Shown here one piece after another: positions 4,922 to 6,223 of a stretch of DNA of 6,223 nucleotides (positions are counted from its first letter, which is position 1; every line of letters starts with the position of its first letter). The stretch comes from JACMNW01 sp031402355 (lineage in GTDB: Bacteria > Pseudomonadota > Alphaproteobacteria > Rhodobacterales > Rhodobacteraceae): assembly GCA_031402355.1 (NCBI GenBank), contig JANNSG010000040.1:1-6223 (forward strand), read 5' to 3'. The translations under genes and the position numbers were made by a program. Below the pieces are notes generated by a model. It saw only the letters and a program-made list of their open reading frames with translations, was not told where the DNA came from and made no database searches.

Positions 4922-5576
4922 GGACGGACTTGGCAAGCTGGCCATGTTGCTGTGGTTTGGCTATGCGGCCTATCAGCAGGGGCTGGCTGTTGTAGGCACC
5001 ATCATTCACCGGGCTGAAATTCCGATGTGGCAGATCAATCTGGTCTCGTTGGTTGCGACGGCGGTGTTTCTTGGCCTGATCTTGTATTTCACCGCCACGC
5101 GGTTGCCGCCGCGCAACAATGCGGCCGGGATTGAGCCGCGCCTGACCGCGATTGCCGGTACCTTCATCATGATGCTGCTGATCATCCTGCCTGCCGGTGC
5201 TGTCGGGCCCGAACTGCGGGTGTTCTCGACAGTGTTGATCATCGTAGGAACAATTCTGTCGGCCCTATGCCTGCGCCATTTGGGGCGATCCTTCTCGATC
5301 ATGGCGACGGCGCGCGAATTGGTTACCAAAGGACCATACGGCTTTGTCCGCCATCCGCTTTACGGCGCCGAAGTTGTCACCATGGTCGGCGTCGCCCTTG
5401 GCCACTGGTCGCTGTCGGCGGCAGCACTTCTGGTGGTTTGGCTGGGCCTGCAAATTCGTCGCGCCCAGAATGAGGAGCGGGTCTTGCGCGATAGCTTTCC
5501 CGAATATGCCGATTATGCCCGTCGGGTTCCGATGCTGCTGCCGGGACTTATGACACCGAAGTTCGGTGGTGCCTGA
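4905..5576 (+). CDS. ICMT/PEMT-like integral membrane methyltransferase
   Basis: The 223-residue protein has about five hydrophobic segments (about 10-32, 43-62, 82-100, 105-123 and 153-182). The C-terminal part carries the signature of the isoprenylcysteine carboxyl methyltransferase/phospholipid methyltransferase superfamily: TKGPYGFVRHPLYGAE (141-156) with Arg149-His150-Pro151 and Glu156, then RAQNEERVL (186-194) and FPEYADYARRVP (198-209). These residues bind S-adenosylmethionine and lie at the membrane face. Members methylate prenyl-cysteine, phospholipids, thiols or other hydrophobic acceptors. The N-terminal half shows no recognised motif. The ATG at 4905 lies inside the end of the hydroxylase gene and has AAAGGGA about 7 bases before it, a good ribosome site. 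The pairing suggests that the hydroxylated product, or a related lipid, is methylated. The acceptor is not deducible from sequence. Confidence 0.82.
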   Translation: MNKTLEDGLGKLAMLLWFGYAAYQQGLAVVGTIIHRAEIPMWQINLVSLVATAVFLGLILYFTATRLPPRNNAAGIEPRLTAIAGTFIMMLLIILPAGAVGPELRVFSTVLIIVGTILSALCLRHLGRSFSIMATARELVTKGPYGFVRHPLYGAEVVTMVGVALGHWSLSAAALLVVWLGLQIRRAQNEERVLRDSFPEYADYARRVPMLLPGLMTPKFGGA

Positions 5577-5644
5577 CGGCCACACCGCCCGGTCTGGTGC
5601 CGCATCTTGTGCCGCGAAAGGGGTCAACTGAAGGGCAGCATTTC

Positions 5645-5674
5645 ATCGGCAGCCCTGACCTGCTGTCTGCCGAT
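5645..5674 (+). terminator. Hairpin after the methyltransferase gene, possible terminator
   Basis: ATCGGCAG (5645-5652) pairs perfectly with CTGCCGAT (5667-5674) around a 14-base loop, about 70 bases after the stop. No T tract follows, so intrinsic termination is doubtful. It may only be a stable mRNA end or a processing structure. Confidence 0.28.
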
Positions 5675-5702
5675 TGCCCCTGCGGCTTTCGTGCAGTAAA
5701 CC
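5674..5702 (+). promoter_or_regulatory. Candidate tRNA-Leu promoter
   Basis: TTGCCC (5674-5679) and TAAACC (5697-5702) are 17 bases apart and end 20 bases before the mature tRNA, a sensible distance for a short 5' leader. The boxes match the consensus only partly. Confidence 0.33.
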
Positions 5703-5721
5703 CCGGCCAGACCTGCGCAAA

Positions 5722-5807
5722 GCCCGCGTGGTGAAATGGTAGACACAGGGGACTTAAAATCCCCAGGCCGGAAGGCCGTGCCGGTTCAAGTCCGGCCGCG
5801 GGCACCA
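5722..5807 (+). tRNA. tRNA-Leu, anticodon UAA
   Basis: The cloverleaf is complete. Acceptor GCCCGCG (5722-5728) pairs with CGCGGGC (5797-5803), followed by discriminator A and an encoded CCA (5805-5807). The anticodon stem GGGGA/TCCCC encloses loop CTTAAAA with UAA at 5755-5757. The long variable arm (5765-5779, GGCC-GGAA-GGCC) is the class II feature of tRNA-Leu. The T arm GCCGG-TTCAAGT-CCGGC (5780-5796) directly abuts the acceptor. It decodes UUA and, by wobble, UUG. The GTTTTTGTGTT run just after CCA may serve as its transcription end. Confidence 0.97.
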
Positions 5808-5866
5808 GTTTTTGTGTTGTCGATGGAAACCAAATCTGCTGCCCTCGCGATCCGGCAACCTGCGAC

Positions 5867-6223
5867 TCAGATCGATTTTTCAGTCACCAGAAGTGTTTTG
5901 TAAATCGCAATGGCTTCCTGCTGACCAAGCCCCATGCCCACTGCCCGCTGGAAGTAGCCGGCAATGAAATCCGGGATGTCGGAGGGGATGTCTGCGTCCC
6001 GCGCCTGTTCTTGAATATGTCCAAGCGCCTCGCACCAGACCTGAAGCGTCGCGGTGGGGTGATCGTAGTCTGCGTCCTTGATGATCCCGGCCAGTCTGCA
6101 GGTTTCGGTGTCGGTGTCGGCTTGGAAGATGTCCATGAATGCCTGCAGGTCGATGCCTTGCGCGCGGCAGATGTTCGCCGCGTGGGCGACGCCGATGAAC
6201 TGCACAAAGGACATGGTCAGCCA
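5867..6223 (-). CDS. C-terminal part of a 6PGDH/3-hydroxyisobutyrate dehydrogenase-like oxidoreductase (cut by window edge)
   Basis: The frame is open to the right edge (119 codons visible). The Met at 6214 is probably internal because the frame continues through Trp-Leu-Thr upstream of it and no ribosome site is seen. The visible part is all helical: LQAFMDIF, then HIQEQARDADIPSDIPDFIA, then YFQRAVGMGLGQQEAIAIY. This pattern resembles the helical C-terminal domain of NAD(P)-dependent beta-hydroxyacid dehydrogenases and imine-reductase-like proteins, where a dimer partner helix and a G-x-G-x-x-(D/E) turn end the fold. The Rossmann domain with its GxGxxG loop would lie outside the window, so the assignment is tentative. 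It is convergent with the tRNA gene. No terminator was recognised between 5808 and 5866. Confidence 0.6.
   Translation of the reverse strand, partial: WLTMSFVQFIGVAHAANICRAQGIDLQAFMDIFQADTDTETCRLAGIIKDADYDHPTATLQVWCEALGHIQEQARDADIPSDIPDFIAGYFQRAVGMGLGQQEAIAIYKTLLVTEKSI

Noticed and set aside
4028..4945. 305-codon minus-strand open frame
   Set aside because: It is an exact shadow of the hydroxylase gene. The His clusters and membrane helices lie in the plus frame; the minus translation is rich in His/Arg/Gln with no recognisable domain.
5708..5866. Integration site of a mobile element at the tRNA-Leu gene
   Set aside because: No integrase and no repeat of the tRNA 3' end is visible in the window.

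Overview
The window looks like a chromosomal segment of an alphaproteobacterium, most likely from the Rhodobacteraceae (Rhodobacter/Roseobacter group). Base composition is moderately GC-rich, codon choice favours G or C at third positions, and the protein families fit that group (Flp-like pilins with an AVTVDW core, ScoAB-type CoA transferase, an FAH-family hydroxylase). Assignment is from gene content and style only; no search was run.

Left part (1-1135, all minus strand): a tandem array of at least three small Flp-like prepilin genes. The first is cut by the window edge. All have a 16-residue leader ending in Gly and a hydrophobic helix that starts AVTVDWVVLT. Each has the same AAAGAG ribosome site 7-8 bases before ATG. 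The second and third are followed by GC-rich hairpins, so each gene is probably its own transcription unit. The two spacers inside the array carry a matching upstream block with paired TTGGAAACA-type motifs about 22 bp apart, the best unexplained signal in the window. Spacer 1136-1491, with an AT-rich core, separates the array from a divergent exported lytic transglycosylase (1492-2373, plus), which could open the cell wall for a trans-envelope machine such as a Tad pilus. That link is inferred from position only.

Middle part (2443-3771, minus): a two-gene operon for the A and B subunits of a 3-oxoacid CoA-transferase (ScoAB/AtoDA type), with a 3-base gap between the genes and a strong ribosome site for the second. 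It converges on the transglycosylase gene. A spacer of about 340 bases (3772-4114), with hairpins and candidate promoter elements, separates it from the next, divergent operon.

Right part (4115-5576, plus): a di-iron FAH-superfamily (sterol desaturase-like) membrane hydroxylase whose end overlaps the start of an ICMT/PEMT-like integral membrane methyltransferase by 17 bases. The pair looks like a membrane lipid or isoprenoid tailoring unit of unknown substrate. A complete tRNA-Leu(UAA) with encoded CCA follows (5722-5807). The window ends in the C-terminal part of a minus-strand protein resembling the 6-phosphogluconate/3-hydroxyisobutyrate dehydrogenase superfamily, cut by the right edge.

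No insertion sequence, CRISPR array, phage gene or origin was seen. Most of the region is ordinary chromosome. The points worth a second look are the pilin array with its repeated upstream block and the hydroxylase-methyltransferase pair.
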